Positions 9,355-19,363 of a stretch of DNA of 64,000 bases are shown here, one piece after another. The stretch spans positions 58,964 to 122,963 of the forward strand of contig NZ_PZKC01000012.1 in NCBI RefSeq assembly GCF_003034845.1, read 5' to 3'. A model generated the notes under the pieces. That model searched no databases. It saw only the letters and a list, made by a program, of their open reading frames with translations, and had not been told where the DNA came from. The translations under genes were made by a program, and so were the position numbers. How positions within the stretch are numbered: position 1 is the first letter of the stretch; every line of letters starts with the position of its first letter. The stretch comes from Pseudothauera lacus (GTDB lineage: Bacteria; Pseudomonadota; Gammaproteobacteria; Burkholderiales; Rhodocyclaceae).

Positions 9355-10881
9355 TCAGCGCCGGCTGCTGCCGCCCAGCAAGGAACCCAGCAAACCGCGG
9401 ACGATCTGCCGCCCGAGCGCGCTGCCCACCGTGCGCGTTACCGTCTTCGCGGCCACCTGTACCAGCCCGTCGCGTTTGCCGCCGCGCGGCCCGGTGGAGC
9501 CGAAGAGCAGATCGGCGACCCCCGAACCGCCACCGCCCGCGGGCTGCCCCTGCCCCGCAGGCGCCGCACGCCCGCCGCCTTGGGCGCTGCGCGCAGCCCC
9601 GGCTTCGGCCTGGGCACGAAGCATTTCATAGGCCGACTCGCGATCCACTTCCTGCTCGTAGTGGCCGTATAGCACCGAGGCGCGGATCGCCGCCCTGCGT
9701 TCATCCGCATCCAGCGGCCCCATGCGCGACACCGGCGCGACGATGGCTGCGCGCTCGACGACCTCCGGACGGCCCTTGTCGTCGAGGAAGGACACCAGCG
9801 CCTCGCCGACGCCAAGTTCGGTGATCGCCGCCGCGGCGTCGAAGGCCGGGTTGGCGCGCATGGTCTCCGCCGCCGTCTTCACCGCGCGCTGGTCGCGCGG
9901 CGTGAAGGCGCGCAGCGCGTGCTGGACGCGGTTGCCGAGCTGGCCGAGGACGCTGTCGGGGATGTCCGCCGGGCTCTGGGTGACGAAATACACCCCCACG
10001 CCCTTGGAGCGGATCAGCCGCACCACCTGCTCGATCTTGTCGACCAGCGCCTTCGGCGCATCGTTGAACAGCAGGTGGGCCTCGTCGAAGAAGAATACCA
10101 GCCGGGGCTTGTCGACGTCGCCGACCTCGGGCAGTTGCTCAAAGAGTTCGGCGAGCATCCACAGCAGGAAGGTGGAATACAGCTTCGGCGAGTTGTAGAG
10201 GCGCTCGGCGGCGAGGATGTTGACCACCCCGCGGCCCTGCGCGTCAGTCTGCATGAGGTCGGCGAGATCGAGCATCGGTTCGCCGAAGAAGCGCTCGCCG
10301 CCCTCCTGCTCCAGGCCCAGCAGGCCACGCTGGATGGCGCCGATGGAGGCCGCAGAGACGTTGCCGTAACCGGTGGTGTAGGTCTTCGCGTTGTCGCCGA
10401 CGTGCTGCACCATGGCGCGCAGGTCCTTCAGATCGAGGAGCAGCAGCCCCTGATCGTCGGCGATCTTGAACACCAGCTGCAGCACACCGGACTGGATGTC
10501 GTTGAGATTGAGCAGGCGGGCGAGCAGCAGCGGCCCCATGTCGGAGATGGTGGCGCGCACCGGATGCCCGGCAGCGCCGAAGACGTCCCAGAACACCGCC
10601 GTGCATGCGCGCGGCTCGAAACTGTCGATGCCGATCGCCGCCAGACGCTGCAGCAGGCGCTCGGAGGCCACACCGGGAGCGCCGATGCCGGAGAGATCGC
10701 CCTTGACGTCGGCCATGAACACCGGCACGCCGATGCTGGCGAACATTTCCGCCATCTTCTGCAGGGTTACCGTCTTGCCGGTGCCGGTGGCGCCGGTGAT
10801 GAGGCCGTGGCGGTTGGCCAGGCGCGGCAGCAGGTGGATGGAGTTGCCGCCACTGCGGGCGATGAGCAGGGGTTCGGTCAT
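9355..10881 (-). CDS. HerA-like ATPase, DUF853/YjgR family
   Basis: A 508-residue P-loop ATPase of the HerA/FtsK superfamily. Walker A is [12 protein letters not shown] (about residue 30), Walker B is [12 protein letters not shown], and an arginine-finger-type [10 protein letters not shown] motif follows. The C-terminus has a low-complexity G/A/Q-rich linker and a basic tail. The start is ATG 10881 ([19 protein letters not shown]); the open frame runs further upstream but overlaps the next gene. The cellular role of the family is not established; DNA translocation or repair is inferred from homologues. Confidence 0.85.
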   Translation of the reverse strand: MTEPLLIARSGGNSIHLLPRLANRHGLITGATGTGKTVTLQKMAEMFASIGVPVFMADVKGDLSGIGAPGVASERLLQRLAAIGIDSFEPRACTAVFWDVFGAAGHPVRATISDMGPLLLARLLNLNDIQSGVLQLVFKIADDQGLLLLDLKDLRAMVQHVGDNAKTYTTGYGNVSAASIGAIQRGLLGLEQEGGERFFGEPMLDLADLMQTDAQGRGVVNILAAERLYNSPKLYSTFLLWMLAELFEQLPEVGDVDKPRLVFFFDEAHLLFNDAPKALVDKIEQVVRLIRSKGVGVYFVTQSPADIPDSVLGQLGNRVQHALRAFTPRDQRAVKTAAETMRANPAFDAAAAITELGVGEALVSFLDDKGRPEVVERAAIVAPVSRMGPLDADERRAAIRASVLYGHYEQEVDRESAYEMLRAQAEAGAARSAQGGGRAAPAGQGQPAGGGGSGVADLLFGSTGPRGGKRDGLVQVAAKTVTRTVGSALGRQIVRGLLGSLLGGSSRR

Positions 10882-10895
10882 GGCTTCAGCTCCGT

Positions 10896-11519
10896 TCAGT
10901 CGGCATTGCAACGCGCCACGCAGCGCTCGTAATCCGCCGCGCAGGCGCTGCCGCGGCAGGCCCGCAGGACTTCGCCGCACACCCGCACGCAGGCGTTCCA
11001 GGCCTCCTGGCCGGCAGGCGGCGCGCTCAGCGACGGGCGGCTGGCGATGCGGCGCTGGCAGGCGGCAAGGTCGAAGTCGCGCGGCGGCCCCGGCAGCACC
11101 AGCCACTCCGCCGCGGAGAACTGCAGCGCGGCCTGCAGCGCCGCCACCCCGGCGGGCTGCACCAGGCCGGAACGCAACAGGCTTTCCAGCGCGGCGCAAT
11201 CGGCGCGCGCGGCCTGCTCGGCACTCAGGGTGTCGAGCAGGGGCAGGCCGAGGTTGTGCCGCGCACAGGTTTGGGCGTAGAAGAACATCCGCACCTGCTC
11301 GCCCAGTTGCGGCAGCACCTCGGGGTTATACACGATGCGCGCCGCGGCGGCATCGACACGGCTGGCCACCACCACGTCGAGGGCCGGATCGAGCAGGGTC
11401 GCTACCGGTGCGCCATGGGCATCGGTGCAGCCGTGATAGCTGATCTCCACTTGCGCCAGCAGCGGCGCCGGACACAGCGCCGCGCAGGCCAGCAGCGCAC
11501 GCATGAGATAAATTCGCAT
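10896..11519 (-). CDS. Secreted cysteine-rich protein of unknown function
   Basis: A 207-residue exported protein. The start at ATG 11519 gives a clean Sec signal peptide ([20 protein letters not shown], cleavage after LLA) and has AGGA just before it. The mature protein contains a cysteine early on (SYHGC) and a C-terminal cluster of seven cysteines (CQRR...[17 protein letters not shown]...CVARC), which suggests disulfides in the periplasm. I recognise no family. It lies 14 bp upstream of the HerA-like gene on the same strand and is divergent from yebC. Confidence 0.65.
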   Translation of the reverse strand: MRIYLMRALLACAALCPAPLLAQVEISYHGCTDAHGAPVATLLDPALDVVVASRVDAAAARIVYNPEVLPQLGEQVRMFFYAQTCARHNLGLPLLDTLSAEQAARADCAALESLLRSGLVQPAGVAALQAALQFSAAEWLVLPGPPRDFDLAACQRRIASRPSLSAPPAGQEAWNACVRVCGEVLRACRGSACAADYERCVARCNAD

Positions 11520-11640
11520 GATTCCTTGCTCCGCGTTTCTTGACCCGCCGAGCATACCACCGCCGCGCGCCCGCCGTGCGCGCGGGCGGGTATAATGCCG
11601 CCCCAGTTTTCCATCCACCGGCAGTATCGAGGACATTCCC

Positions 11641-12366
11641 ATGGCTGGTCATTCCAAGTGGGCCAACATCCAGCACCGCAAGGGGCGTCAGGACGCCAGG
11701 CGCGGCAAGATCTTCACCAAGCTGATCAAGGAGATCACCGTTGCCGCCAAGCTCGGCGGCGGCGACCTGAGCGCCAATCCGCGCCTGCGCCTGGCGGTCG
11801 ACAAGGCCAAGGGCGAGTCCATGCCCAAGGACAACATCGAGAATGCCATCAAGCGCGGCACCGGCCAGCTCGAAGGGGTCACCTACGAGGAGGCCCGCTA
11901 CGAAGGCTACGGCATCGGCGGCGCTGCGGTAATGGTCGATTGCCTCACCGACAACAAGACCCGCACCGTCGCCGACGTGCGCCACGCCTTCTCCAAGTAC
12001 GGTGGCAACATGGGCACCGACGGCTGCGTGGCCTTCCAGTTCAAGCACTGCGGCCAGCTGATGTTCGCCCCCGGCACCAACGAGGATGCGCTGATGGAAG
12101 CGGCGCTGGAGGCCGGCGCCGAAGACGTCGTCAGCAATGACGACGGCTCCATCGAAGTCATCACCGGGCCGTGGGAATTCACCGCGGTCAAGGAAGCGCT
12201 GGAAAAGGCCGGCTTCACCGCCGAGTTCGGCGAGGTCAGCATGAAACCTGCCAACGAGACCGAGCTTGCCGGCGACGACGCCGTGCGCATGCAGAAGCTC
12301 CTTGACGCCCTCGAAAGCCTCGACGACGTGCAGGAGGTGTATACCTCCGCAGTGCTCGAAGACTGA
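11641..12366 (+). CDS. yebC: YebC/PmpR-family protein (translation or transcription factor)
   Basis: A 241-residue protein, full length for the family, starting [14 protein letters not shown] and containing the classic [26 protein letters not shown] and [13 protein letters not shown] blocks. YebC proteins were long called transcriptional regulators; recent work links the family to ribosome stalling relief. A TATAAT at 11591-11596 lies about 45 bp upstream. In most proteobacteria yebC is followed directly by ruvC; here a transporter gene has come between, and a strong hairpin (12387-12412) ends the transcript. Confidence 0.95.
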   Translation: MAGHSKWANIQHRKGRQDARRGKIFTKLIKEITVAAKLGGGDLSANPRLRLAVDKAKGESMPKDNIENAIKRGTGQLEGVTYEEARYEGYGIGGAAVMVDCLTDNKTRTVADVRHAFSKYGGNMGTDGCVAFQFKHCGQLMFAPGTNEDALMEAALEAGAEDVVSNDDGSIEVITGPWEFTAVKEALEKAGFTAEFGEVSMKPANETELAGDDAVRMQKLLDALESLDDVQEVYTSAVLED

Positions 12367-12386
12367 GCCCCCGCGCAGGCTTCCAC

Positions 12387-12417
12387 CGACGGGCCGCCAC
12401 TGCGGCCCGTCGGCGTT
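12387..12417 (+). terminator. Rho-independent terminator-like hairpin after yebC
   Basis: CGACGGGCCGC (12387-12397) and GCGGCCCGTCG (12402-12412) form a perfect 11-bp stem with a CACT loop, followed by a short GCGTTTAC tail. The stem is very strong but the T-run is only three bases, so termination may be partial. Confidence 0.6.
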
Positions 12418-12496
12418 TACGCCCCCGCAGGCGTACCGGTGGAAGCGCATCGACGTGTCACTGCAGCCGCCGCTGCGGACGCGGCACCATGCGTGC

Positions 12497-13384
12497 ATGA
12501 CACTTTCCCGCCAGACCCTGCTGACCAGCGTTGCGCCACTGCTCTTCGTGCTGCTGTGGAGCACCGGCTTCATCGGCGCCAAGTACGGCCTGCCCTACGC
12601 CGAGCCGCTGAGCTTCCTGTCCACACGCTACGTGCTGGTCATCGCCCTGATGCTGCTGCTGGCGCTGGCAGCACGCGCGCCGTGGCCGCAGAGCCCGCGT
12701 GAATACCTGCACATCGGCATCGCCGGGGTGCTGCTGCAGGCCTGTTATCTCGGCGGCGTCTTCGTCGCCATCGACCGCGGCCTGCCGGCCGGCGTCACCG
12801 CGCTGGTGGTCGGCATGCAGCCCCTGCTCACCGCCCTGGGCGCGGGCTGGCTGCTCGGCGAACGGGTATCGGGGCGCCAGTGGGCAGGGCTGGCATTGGG
12901 CTTTGCCGGGGTCGCCCTGGTGGTCGGCGACAAGGCCGGCATGGCTGCCGACGCCGCAACAAGCCTGTGGCAGCCATTGCTGCCGGCCGTGGTCGCACTG
13001 TTCGCCATCACCCTCGGCACGCTCTACCAGAAGCGCTTCTGCCCGCGCTTCGACCTGCGCACCGGCTCGGTGATCCAGTTCCTGCCTACGCTGGCGCTCA
13101 CCGCAGTCCTCGCCAGCCAGACCGAAACCATGGTCATCGACTGGCAGGGCGAGTTCGTCTTCGCCCTGCTGTGGCTGGTGCTGGTGCTCTCACTGGGGGC
13201 GATCAGCCTGCTCAACCTGCTGATCCGCAATGGCAGCGCGGTCAACGTCGCCAGCCTGTTCTATCTCACCCCGCCGACCACCGCGCTGATCGCCTGGGCG
13301 ATGTTCGGCGAGACCCTCGGCCCGCCGGCGCTGGCCGGCATGATCATCGCGGTCTGTGGCGTCTGGCTGGCGCGCAGGGCATAG
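12497..13384 (+). CDS. EamA-family (DMT) transporter
   Basis: A 295-residue inner-membrane transporter with about ten hydrophobic helices and two EamA repeats. The first has FVLLWSTGFIGAKYGLPYA and the second has SLLNLLIRNGSAVNVASLFY followed by TPPTTALIAWAMFGE. Substrate unknown. ATG 12497 is chosen because the family consensus begins just before the first helix; the frame extends upstream without a better start. It sits between yebC and ruvC, which are neighbours in most relatives, and ends 9 bp before ruvC, so ruvC probably depends on its transcript. Confidence 0.85.
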   Translation: MTLSRQTLLTSVAPLLFVLLWSTGFIGAKYGLPYAEPLSFLSTRYVLVIALMLLLALAARAPWPQSPREYLHIGIAGVLLQACYLGGVFVAIDRGLPAGVTALVVGMQPLLTALGAGWLLGERVSGRQWAGLALGFAGVALVVGDKAGMAADAATSLWQPLLPAVVALFAITLGTLYQKRFCPRFDLRTGSVIQFLPTLALTAVLASQTETMVIDWQGEFVFALLWLVLVLSLGAISLLNLLIRNGSAVNVASLFYLTPPTTALIAWAMFGETLGPPALAGMIIAVCGVWLARRA

Positions 13385-13393
13385 TATCGGCGC

Positions 13394-13957
13394 ATGAACA
13401 CCGCCACCCGCAGCGTCGCCACGCGCATCCTCGGCCTCGACCCGGGCCTGCGCATCACCGGTTTCGGGCTCATCGACCGTCTCGGCAGCCAACTGCGCTA
13501 CGTCGCCAGCGGCACCATCCGCACCGCGGACGGCGAGCTGCCCGGGCGCCTGCGCACCCTGCTCGACGGCGTGCGCGAAGTCATCGCCACCTACTCGCCG
13601 GATCAGGTGGCGGTGGAAAAGGTCTTCGTGAACGTCAATCCGCAATCCACCCTGCTGCTCGGTCAGGCCCGCGGGGCGGTGATCTGCGGCGCGGTATCGT
13701 GCGACCTGGAGGTCGCCGAATACACCGCGCTGCAGGTCAAGCAGGCCGTGGTGGGCTATGGCAAGGCCGGCAAGGAGCAGGTCCAGCACATGGTCCAGCG
13801 CCTGCTCGACCTGCCCGCGGCCCCCGGCCCCGACGCCGCCGATGCGCTGGCCTGCGCGATCTGCCACGCCCATGGCGGCAACGGCCTCGGTGCGCTGGCC
13901 GGCAGCGGCGCGCAGCGGCGCGGCGGGCGCATCATCCTGCCGCGCGGGAGGCGCTGA
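13394..13957 (+). CDS. ruvC: Holliday junction endonuclease RuvC
   Basis: A 187-residue endonuclease that resolves Holliday junctions together with RuvAB. Catalytic acidic residues are visible in ILGLDPGLR (first Asp), VAVEKVFVN (Glu) and [16 protein letters not shown] (last Asp with the nearby His). The length is slightly above E. coli RuvC because of the N-terminal TATRSVATR and the C-terminal tail. In related genomes ruvC is commonly followed by ruvA and ruvB; neither is in this window, and a dienelactone hydrolase gene follows instead. Confidence 0.94.
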   Translation: MNTATRSVATRILGLDPGLRITGFGLIDRLGSQLRYVASGTIRTADGELPGRLRTLLDGVREVIATYSPDQVAVEKVFVNVNPQSTLLLGQARGAVICGAVSCDLEVAEYTALQVKQAVVGYGKAGKEQVQHMVQRLLDLPAAPGPDAADALACAICHAHGGNGLGALAGSGAQRRGGRIILPRGRR

Positions 13958-14032
13958 ATTCCTGGCGAGCGGAACGGCAAGGGCTACATTGAGTCAGTGC
14001 ATCATCCCCACCCACAACGAGAGGAGACGACG

Positions 14033-14899
14033 ATGAACGATCAAGCCCATTTCGACAGCCTGCTGCCCGCCGCCCGCGTGGACCGGCGCGGCTTCATGAC
14101 CACGCTGGGCGCGGCGAGTTTCGCCCTCGCGGTGCAGCCGGTGATGGCGCAGACGGTGATCGACACCCCGGCCACCGGGCTGAGCCACGGCAACGCCACG
14201 GTGCCCGCGGGCGGCGACGCCCTGCCGGTGTATTTCGCCCGCCCGGCAACCGGCACGCAATTGCCGGTGGTGCTGGTGGTGCAGGAGATCTTCGGCGTGC
14301 ATGCCTACATCCAGGACGTCTGCCGCCGCCTCGCCCACGAAGGCTACCTGGCCATCGCCCCGGAGCTGTTCTTCCGCCAGGGCAACCCGGCGGCGATCGA
14401 CAACGTCGCCGAGATCATCTCCGCCATCGTCTCCAAGGTGCCCGACGCCCAGGTGATGGCAGACCTCGACGCCTGCGCGGCGTGGGCACCGAGCCAGGGC
14501 GGCAATCCGGCGCAGCTGGCGATCACCGGCTTCTGCTGGGGCGGGCGCATCACCTGGCTGTACGCCGCCCACAACCCGCAACTGAAGGCCGGCGTGGCCT
14601 GGTACGGGCGCCTTGACGGTGCTCCTGCCGGCAACACCCCGCAGCACCCCATCGACGTCGCCGCCGCGCTCCACGCGCCCGTGCTGGGGCTCTACGGTGG
14701 CCAGGACCAGGGCATCCCGGTCGAGGACGTGGACATGATGCGCGACGCCCTCAGCGCTGCCGCCAGCCCCAGCGAGATCGTCCTCTACCCCGACGCCCCT
14801 CACGCTTTCCATGCCGACTACCGCCCCAGCTACCGCAGCGCGGAGGCCGCAGACGGCTGGGAGCGCCTGCTGGCCTGGCTGCGCCAGCACGTAGGCTGA
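14033..14899 (+). CDS. Dienelactone hydrolase family protein with Tat-like signal
   Basis: A 288-residue alpha/beta hydrolase of the dienelactone hydrolase family. The catalytic triad is visible: nucleophile Cys in GFCWGGR, Asp in YGGQDQGIP and His in APHAFHADYR. The N-terminus carries a twin-arginine motif (DRRGFMTT) before a hydrophobic stretch ending PVMAQ, so export by Tat to the periplasm is likely. The start at ATG 14033 has GAGGAG 6 bases upstream. The natural substrate is unknown; related exported members are often annotated carboxymethylenebutenolidase. Confidence 0.87.
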   Translation: MNDQAHFDSLLPAARVDRRGFMTTLGAASFALAVQPVMAQTVIDTPATGLSHGNATVPAGGDALPVYFARPATGTQLPVVLVVQEIFGVHAYIQDVCRRLAHEGYLAIAPELFFRQGNPAAIDNVAEIISAIVSKVPDAQVMADLDACAAWAPSQGGNPAQLAITGFCWGGRITWLYAAHNPQLKAGVAWYGRLDGAPAGNTPQHPIDVAAALHAPVLGLYGGQDQGIPVEDVDMMRDALSAAASPSEIVLYPDAPHAFHADYRPSYRSAEAADGWERLLAWLRQHVG

Positions 14900-14957
14900 A
14901 CACTTACAGCCACCGCAGAAGCCCATCCGCTCTTGCACACCTGCCACCAAAGCGCGT

Positions 14958-15040
14958 TAAAGTTGCACCGCACAAGCGTCGTATACTCAGGCGAGACGGG
15001 CCTCGAAAGCGGCTCTGGGGCCGCCCTCGGGACCCGTCTC
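14958..15040 (+). promoter_or_regulatory. Leader of the chemosensory operon: promoter-like box and large hairpin
   Basis: TAAAGTT (14958-14964) resembles the -35 of flagellar/chemotaxis sigma-28 promoters, but the -10 (GTCGTATA, 14978-14985) fits poorly. GAGACGGG (14993-15000) and CCCGTCTC (15033-15040) then form a perfect 8-bp stem enclosing an inner GCGGC/GCCGC hairpin (15009-15013 with 15020-15024). The structure lies in the probable 5' untranslated RNA, about 30 bases before cheY. No T-run follows. It matches no riboswitch class I recognise. Confidence 0.4.
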
Positions 15041-15068
15041 AGGAAAACAGCAGCGGACTCCAGATAAC

Positions 15069-15434
15069 ATGAAAACCATCTTCATCGTCGACGATTCGGC
15101 CACCATCCTGCTCAGCATCTCCGGCATTCTCAGCAAGGCCGGCTACGGCGTCGAAAAGGCCTCCAGCGCCCTCGACGCGCTGAAGAAGTTCCAGGGCGGG
15201 GTGAAGGTCGACCTGCTCATCACCGACCTCAACATGCCGGGCATGAACGGCATTGAGTTCATCAAGGAAGTGCGCAAGCTGCCGGCCTACCGCTTCATGC
15301 CCATCCTCTTCCTGACCACCGAATCGCAGCAATCCAAGAAAGTCGAGGCCAAGGCTGCCGGCGCCTCGGGCTGGATCGTCAAGCCCGCCTCCGCCGACGA
15401 ACTGCTCAACACCATCAAGCTGGTCATGCGCTGA
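15069..15434 (+). CDS. CheY-like response regulator
   Basis: A 121-residue stand-alone receiver domain. It has the acidic pair DD (residues 8-9), phosphoacceptor Asp53 in [10 protein letters not shown], Thr in FLTTESQ and Lys in IVKPAS. It is the likely phosphorylation target of the CheA encoded 2 kb downstream and opens the chemosensory operon. The sequence is closer to twitching/alternative-pathway CheY proteins than to E. coli CheY by impression only, so output to flagella, pili or another system is undecided. Confidence 0.9.
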   Translation: MKTIFIVDDSATILLSISGILSKAGYGVEKASSALDALKKFQGGVKVDLLITDLNMPGMNGIEFIKEVRKLPAYRFMPILFLTTESQQSKKVEAKAAGASGWIVKPASADELLNTIKLVMR

Positions 15435-15466
15435 GCGCCGCCGGCCCCCGTCACGGAACGACCTCC

Positions 15467-16741
15467 ATGGACTTCACCGCCCTCCTCAGACGTTCGATCA
15501 TCGTCGCCGTCGTGGTCGCGCTCGGTGCCGGGACCACGGTGTTCTTCCTCAACGAGTGGTTCCACGACGAGTTCCTCACCGGCCTCGGCATCGCCCAGCC
15601 GCTCGGCGACGCGATGGGCACCGTGCTCATTGTCGGCGTCGCCTACCTCGCCCAGCGCCTGGTGTCGCTGGCCTTCTTCCGCGACCAGATGTTCGGCCTG
15701 GCCTCGGCGCAGCAGCGCATCGAACAGTCCTCGCGCACCATGGGTACGCTCAGCGACGAAGTCGCGGCCGAATTGCAGGCGGTACCGACCTACAACGGCG
15801 TGCTGCGCAGCCAGCTCGACAGCGTCGTGCAGCAGACCGAGCAGGCCGCCTACAGCATCACCGAGCGCCTGCAGGCCATCGACACGGTGGTGACCCGCCT
15901 CAATGACTTCGTCACCACCAGCTCGGCAGAGTCCAGTGACCTGGTCGAGCACTCCGAAGAGAACATCGAACAGAACCAGCGCCTGATCGACAAGATGCGC
16001 CGCTACATCGACGCCCGCATCCAGGAAGCGCAGGACGACCAGGCGCGCGTCGCCCAGGTGGTCGAGGAAGCCCGTTCGCTGGAGTCGCTCACCAAGCTGA
16101 TCAAGGACATCGCCGCGCAGACCAACCTGCTCGCCCTCAATGCCGCCATCGAGGCCGCCCGCGCCGGTGAGGCCGGACGCGGCTTCGCCGTGGTCGCCGA
16201 CGAGGTTCGCAAGCTCTCCGCGGAAACCGAAAAGGCAGTGCTGGCAATCAACCAGGGCATCCAGGGCGTTGCCGGCACCATCGAGATCCAGCTGAAGGAA
16301 AAGCTGTCCACGGTGAATCTCGACAAGGAGCAGGCCGCGCTCGGCCAGTTCGCCGACCAGCTGATCGGCCTCGGACGCAGCTACGAGGACATCCTGCGCC
16401 ACCAGGAGACCGTCATCCAGACCGTCAAGGCGAGCAGCGAAGAACTCTCCGCGATGTTCCTCGACACCCTCGCCAGCGTGCAGTTCCAGGACGTCACCCG
16501 GCAGCAGATCGAGCACACCACCGAGGCCCTGAGCCGCCTCGACGAGCACCTCGGCGGGCTCGCCGAGCGCCTGCTGCAGGCCGACAACCCCGATTTCAAG
16601 TACGTGCCGCTGACCCAGCACCTCGAAGAGCTCTATGCGCGTTACGTGATGGACAGCCAGCGCAGCGTGCACCAGGATGCCCTCCACCAGGACACGGGGG
16701 ACGGCGGCAGCAAGGGCAGCGCCAAGATCGAGCTGTTCTGA
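15467..16741 (+). CDS. Methyl-accepting chemotaxis protein with short periplasmic part
   Basis: A 424-residue receptor. Two transmembrane helices (about residues 9-28 and 49-68) enclose only about 20 residues, so there is no periplasmic sensory domain. The cytoplasmic part carries the signalling hairpin ([20 protein letters not shown], then [15 protein letters not shown]) followed by an unusual long C-terminal extension ending KIELF. The hairpin tip is well conserved, so it should engage CheA and CheW. What it senses is unclear; an intracellular or membrane signal is likely. It lies between cheY and the STAS gene. Confidence 0.88.
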   Translation: MDFTALLRRSIIVAVVVALGAGTTVFFLNEWFHDEFLTGLGIAQPLGDAMGTVLIVGVAYLAQRLVSLAFFRDQMFGLASAQQRIEQSSRTMGTLSDEVAAELQAVPTYNGVLRSQLDSVVQQTEQAAYSITERLQAIDTVVTRLNDFVTTSSAESSDLVEHSEENIEQNQRLIDKMRRYIDARIQEAQDDQARVAQVVEEARSLESLTKLIKDIAAQTNLLALNAAIEAARAGEAGRGFAVVADEVRKLSAETEKAVLAINQGIQGVAGTIEIQLKEKLSTVNLDKEQAALGQFADQLIGLGRSYEDILRHQETVIQTVKASSEELSAMFLDTLASVQFQDVTRQQIEHTTEALSRLDEHLGGLAERLLQADNPDFKYVPLTQHLEELYARYVMDSQRSVHQDALHQDTGDGGSKGSAKIELF

Positions 16742-16780
16742 GCCCCCGGCCCACGCGCCTACAGCCACAAGGGAGACACG

Positions 16781-17101
16781 ATGACTGACAAGGCCCGCAC
16801 AAGCAGCCAGCGCCTGGCGATCGTCGAGGACATGACGATCTACAACGCCGCCGCCCAGAAGAGCAGCCTGATCGAAGCCCTCGGCGCCTGCGACGAGCTC
16901 GAGCTCGACCTCTCCGCCGTCGCCGAGATCGACACCGCCGGCTTCCAGCTCCTCGTGCTGCTCAAGCGTGAAGCGCTGCGGCGCGGCAAGCAGGCCCGTA
17001 TCGTCGCCCACAGCGCGGCGGTGCGCGAACTGGTGGACTTCTACAACATGGCCGCCGAGTTCGGCGACCCGATGCTGATTCCGGCCCAGGAGGCGCGCTG
17101 A
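16781..17101 (+). CDS. STAS-domain protein
   Basis: A 106-residue single STAS domain (the fold of anti-sigma factor antagonists). The signature LDLSAVAEIDTAGFQLLVLL is present, with Asp-Thr-Ala in place of the usual Asp-Ser-Ser, so the phosphorylatable serine is represented by Thr. STAS proteins inside chemosensory operons are known and may modulate the kinase array, but the role here is inference. It lies 2 bp before cheA and has GGGAGA upstream of its ATG. Confidence 0.85.
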   Translation: MTDKARTSSQRLAIVEDMTIYNAAAQKSSLIEALGACDELELDLSAVAEIDTAGFQLLVLLKREALRRGKQARIVAHSAAVRELVDFYNMAAEFGDPMLIPAQEAR

Positions 17102-17103
17102 GC

Positions 17104-19305
17104 ATGGATGAAATCACCTCCGTCTTCGTCACCGAGAGCCGCGAACAGCTCGCGGCGATGGAATCCGCCCTGCTGGAGCTGGAGAACAGCCCCGACGATG
17201 CCGACATCCTCGGCGCCATCTTCCGCGCCGCGCACACCATCAAGGGCGGCGCCGGGGTCATCGAGTGCAACTTCCTGGTGGCCTTCACCCATGTGGTGGA
17301 AAGCGCCCTCGACAAGCTGCGCAACGGCGAGATCAACGCCAATGCCGACCTCGTCGCCCTGCTGCTGGCGTGCTCGGACCACATGGGCAACCTCATCGGC
17401 GTGCTCGAATCCGGCGCCGAAGCCCCCGACGCCGAACTGCAGGGCGAGGGCGACGCCCTCCTTGCCCGCCTGCAGCGCGACTGGCTCAACGCCGGCGGCG
17501 CGGACGCCGCCACCCACCCTGCCGCCCCGGCCGCCGACGCGGTGCTGAGCAGCGGCGGCGGCGTGGTGGAGACCGACTGCTGGCACATCTCGCTGCGTTT
17601 CGGCCCCGACGTGCTGCGCGGCGGCATGGATCCGCTGTCCTTCCTGCGCTACCTCGGTTCACTGGGCAGCATCGAACGCCTGGAAACCATTGCCGACGCC
17701 ATGCCGGCAGCCGACGAGATGGACCCGGAGGCCTGCTACCTCGGTTTCGAGATCAGCTTCGCCTCCAGCGCCGACAAGGCCGCCATCGAACGCGTGTTCG
17801 ATTTCGTCCGCGACGAATGCACGCTGCACATCCTGCCGCCGCGCAGCAAGCTCGCCGACTACATGCAGCTGGTGATGGCGCTGCCCGAAGACAGCATGCG
17901 TCTGGGCGAGATCCTGGTGCGCATCGGCGCGCTGACCCAGGCCGAACTGGAAGAAGGGCTGGCGACCCAGAATGCCGCCGCGCTGCTGCCCCCCGACGAG
18001 GACGAAGACAGCGCGCTCGCCGCGCCGCCACCGCAACTCGGCGAGATCCTCGTCGAGCAGAAGGTCGTGCAGCCCGAGCTGGTCGAAGCCGCGGTGGTCA
18101 AGCAGAAGCAGGTCAGTGACAAGAAGGCCGCCGAAGCGCGACTGATCCGCATCCCCGCCGACAAGCTCGACCGCCTCATCGACCTCGTCGGCGAGTTGGT
18201 GATCGCCGGCGCCAGCGTCAACCTGCTCGCCAGCCGTGCCGGCCAGGCCGATCTCACCGAGGCCACCTCCATCGTCAGCCGCCTCGTGGAGAGCATCCGT
18301 GACTCCGCGCTGCAACTGCGCATGGTGCAGATCGGGGAGACCTTCAACCGCTTCAACCGTGTCGTGCGCGACGTCTCCAGGGAGCTCGGCAAGGACATCG
18401 AGCTGGTCATCTCCGGCGGCGAGACCGAGCTCGACAAGTCGGTGGTGGAAAAGATCGGCGACCCGCTGATGCACCTCGTGCGCAACGCCATCGACCACGG
18501 CATCGAGCCCCCCGAGGTGCGCGCCGAGCACGGCAAGGACCCGCGCGGGCGCCTGGAACTCAACGCCTTCCACGACTCCGGCAGCATCGTCATCGAGATC
18601 GTCGACGACGGCGCCGGACTGAATCGCGACAAGATCACCCGCAAGGCCGTCGAGCGCGGCATCATCGCTGCCGGCCAGACCCTCTCCGACAACGAAATCT
18701 ACGGTCTCATCTTCGAGGCCGGCTTCTCCACCGCCGAGCAGGTTTCCAACCTCTCCGGGCGTGGCGTCGGCATGGACGTGGTGAAGCGCAACATCCAGAG
18801 CCTGCGCGGCCGCGTCGAGGTCGATTCGAAGGTCGGCGAGGGCACCCGTTTCTCCATCCGCCTGCCGCTCACCCTGGCGATCATCGACGGCTTCCTGGTC
18901 GGCGCCGGCGAGGCCAGCTACGTGGTCCCGCTCGACATGGTGGTCGAGTGCATGGAGCTGCAGGACCAGCCGCGCGACCGCAACTACCTCAACCTGCGCG
19001 GCGAGGTGCTGCCCTTCATCCGCCTGCGCGAACTCTTCGAACTGCCGGGCGCACGACCGAAGCGCGAGAACGTCGTGGTGGTCAAGGCTGCCGGACAGAA
19101 GGCCGGCATCGTCGTCGACCAGCTCCTCGGCGAATTCCAGACCGTCATCAAGCCGCTCGGCCACCTCTTCCGCAACCTGCGCGGCATCGGCGGCTCGACC
19201 ATCCTCGGCAGCGGCGAGGTGGCGCTGATCCTCGACGTGCAGGCGCTCGCCCAACTGGCTGCGCGCGGCGAGGATCATGCCCACGACACCGCCCACGGCC
19301 GCTGA
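17104..19305 (+). CDS. cheA: Chemotaxis histidine kinase CheA with MshEN-like insert
   Basis: A 733-residue kinase. The Hpt domain has phosphoacceptor His44 (AAHTIKGG), followed by a P2-like region (about residues 160-250). Dimerisation, HATPase ([29 protein letters not shown]) and CheW-like (about residue 590 to end) domains close the protein. Between P2 and the dimerisation domain two 24-residue segments (266-289, starting RLGEILV; 311-334, starting QLGEILV) look like the paired motifs of MshEN/T2SSE-N domains, which bind c-di-GMP in MshE. Regular CheA lacks them. It phosphorylates CheY and CheB encoded in the same operon. Confidence 0.95.
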   Translation: MDEITSVFVTESREQLAAMESALLELENSPDDADILGAIFRAAHTIKGGAGVIECNFLVAFTHVVESALDKLRNGEINANADLVALLLACSDHMGNLIGVLESGAEAPDAELQGEGDALLARLQRDWLNAGGADAATHPAAPAADAVLSSGGGVVETDCWHISLRFGPDVLRGGMDPLSFLRYLGSLGSIERLETIADAMPAADEMDPEACYLGFEISFASSADKAAIERVFDFVRDECTLHILPPRSKLADYMQLVMALPEDSMRLGEILVRIGALTQAELEEGLATQNAAALLPPDEDEDSALAAPPPQLGEILVEQKVVQPELVEAAVVKQKQVSDKKAAEARLIRIPADKLDRLIDLVGELVIAGASVNLLASRAGQADLTEATSIVSRLVESIRDSALQLRMVQIGETFNRFNRVVRDVSRELGKDIELVISGGETELDKSVVEKIGDPLMHLVRNAIDHGIEPPEVRAEHGKDPRGRLELNAFHDSGSIVIEIVDDGAGLNRDKITRKAVERGIIAAGQTLSDNEIYGLIFEAGFSTAEQVSNLSGRGVGMDVVKRNIQSLRGRVEVDSKVGEGTRFSIRLPLTLAIIDGFLVGAGEASYVVPLDMVVECMELQDQPRDRNYLNLRGEVLPFIRLRELFELPGARPKRENVVVVKAAGQKAGIVVDQLLGEFQTVIKPLGHLFRNLRGIGGSTILGSGEVALILDVQALAQLAARGEDHAHDTAHGR

Positions 19306-19363
19306 GGCCCCGCCTCCACCCGATCGATATAGCGATAGAGAACAACAACCCTGGAGTTCACCG

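Noticed and set aside
14958..14985. Firm sigma-28 promoter call
   Set aside because: The -35-like TAAAGTT is good, but the -10 matches the consensus in only about half its positions and the spacing is off.
15287..17011. 574-codon minus-strand open frame over the first receptor gene
   Set aside because: Reads as antisense of a clear chemoreceptor; histidine/leucine/glycine-rich with no family features.
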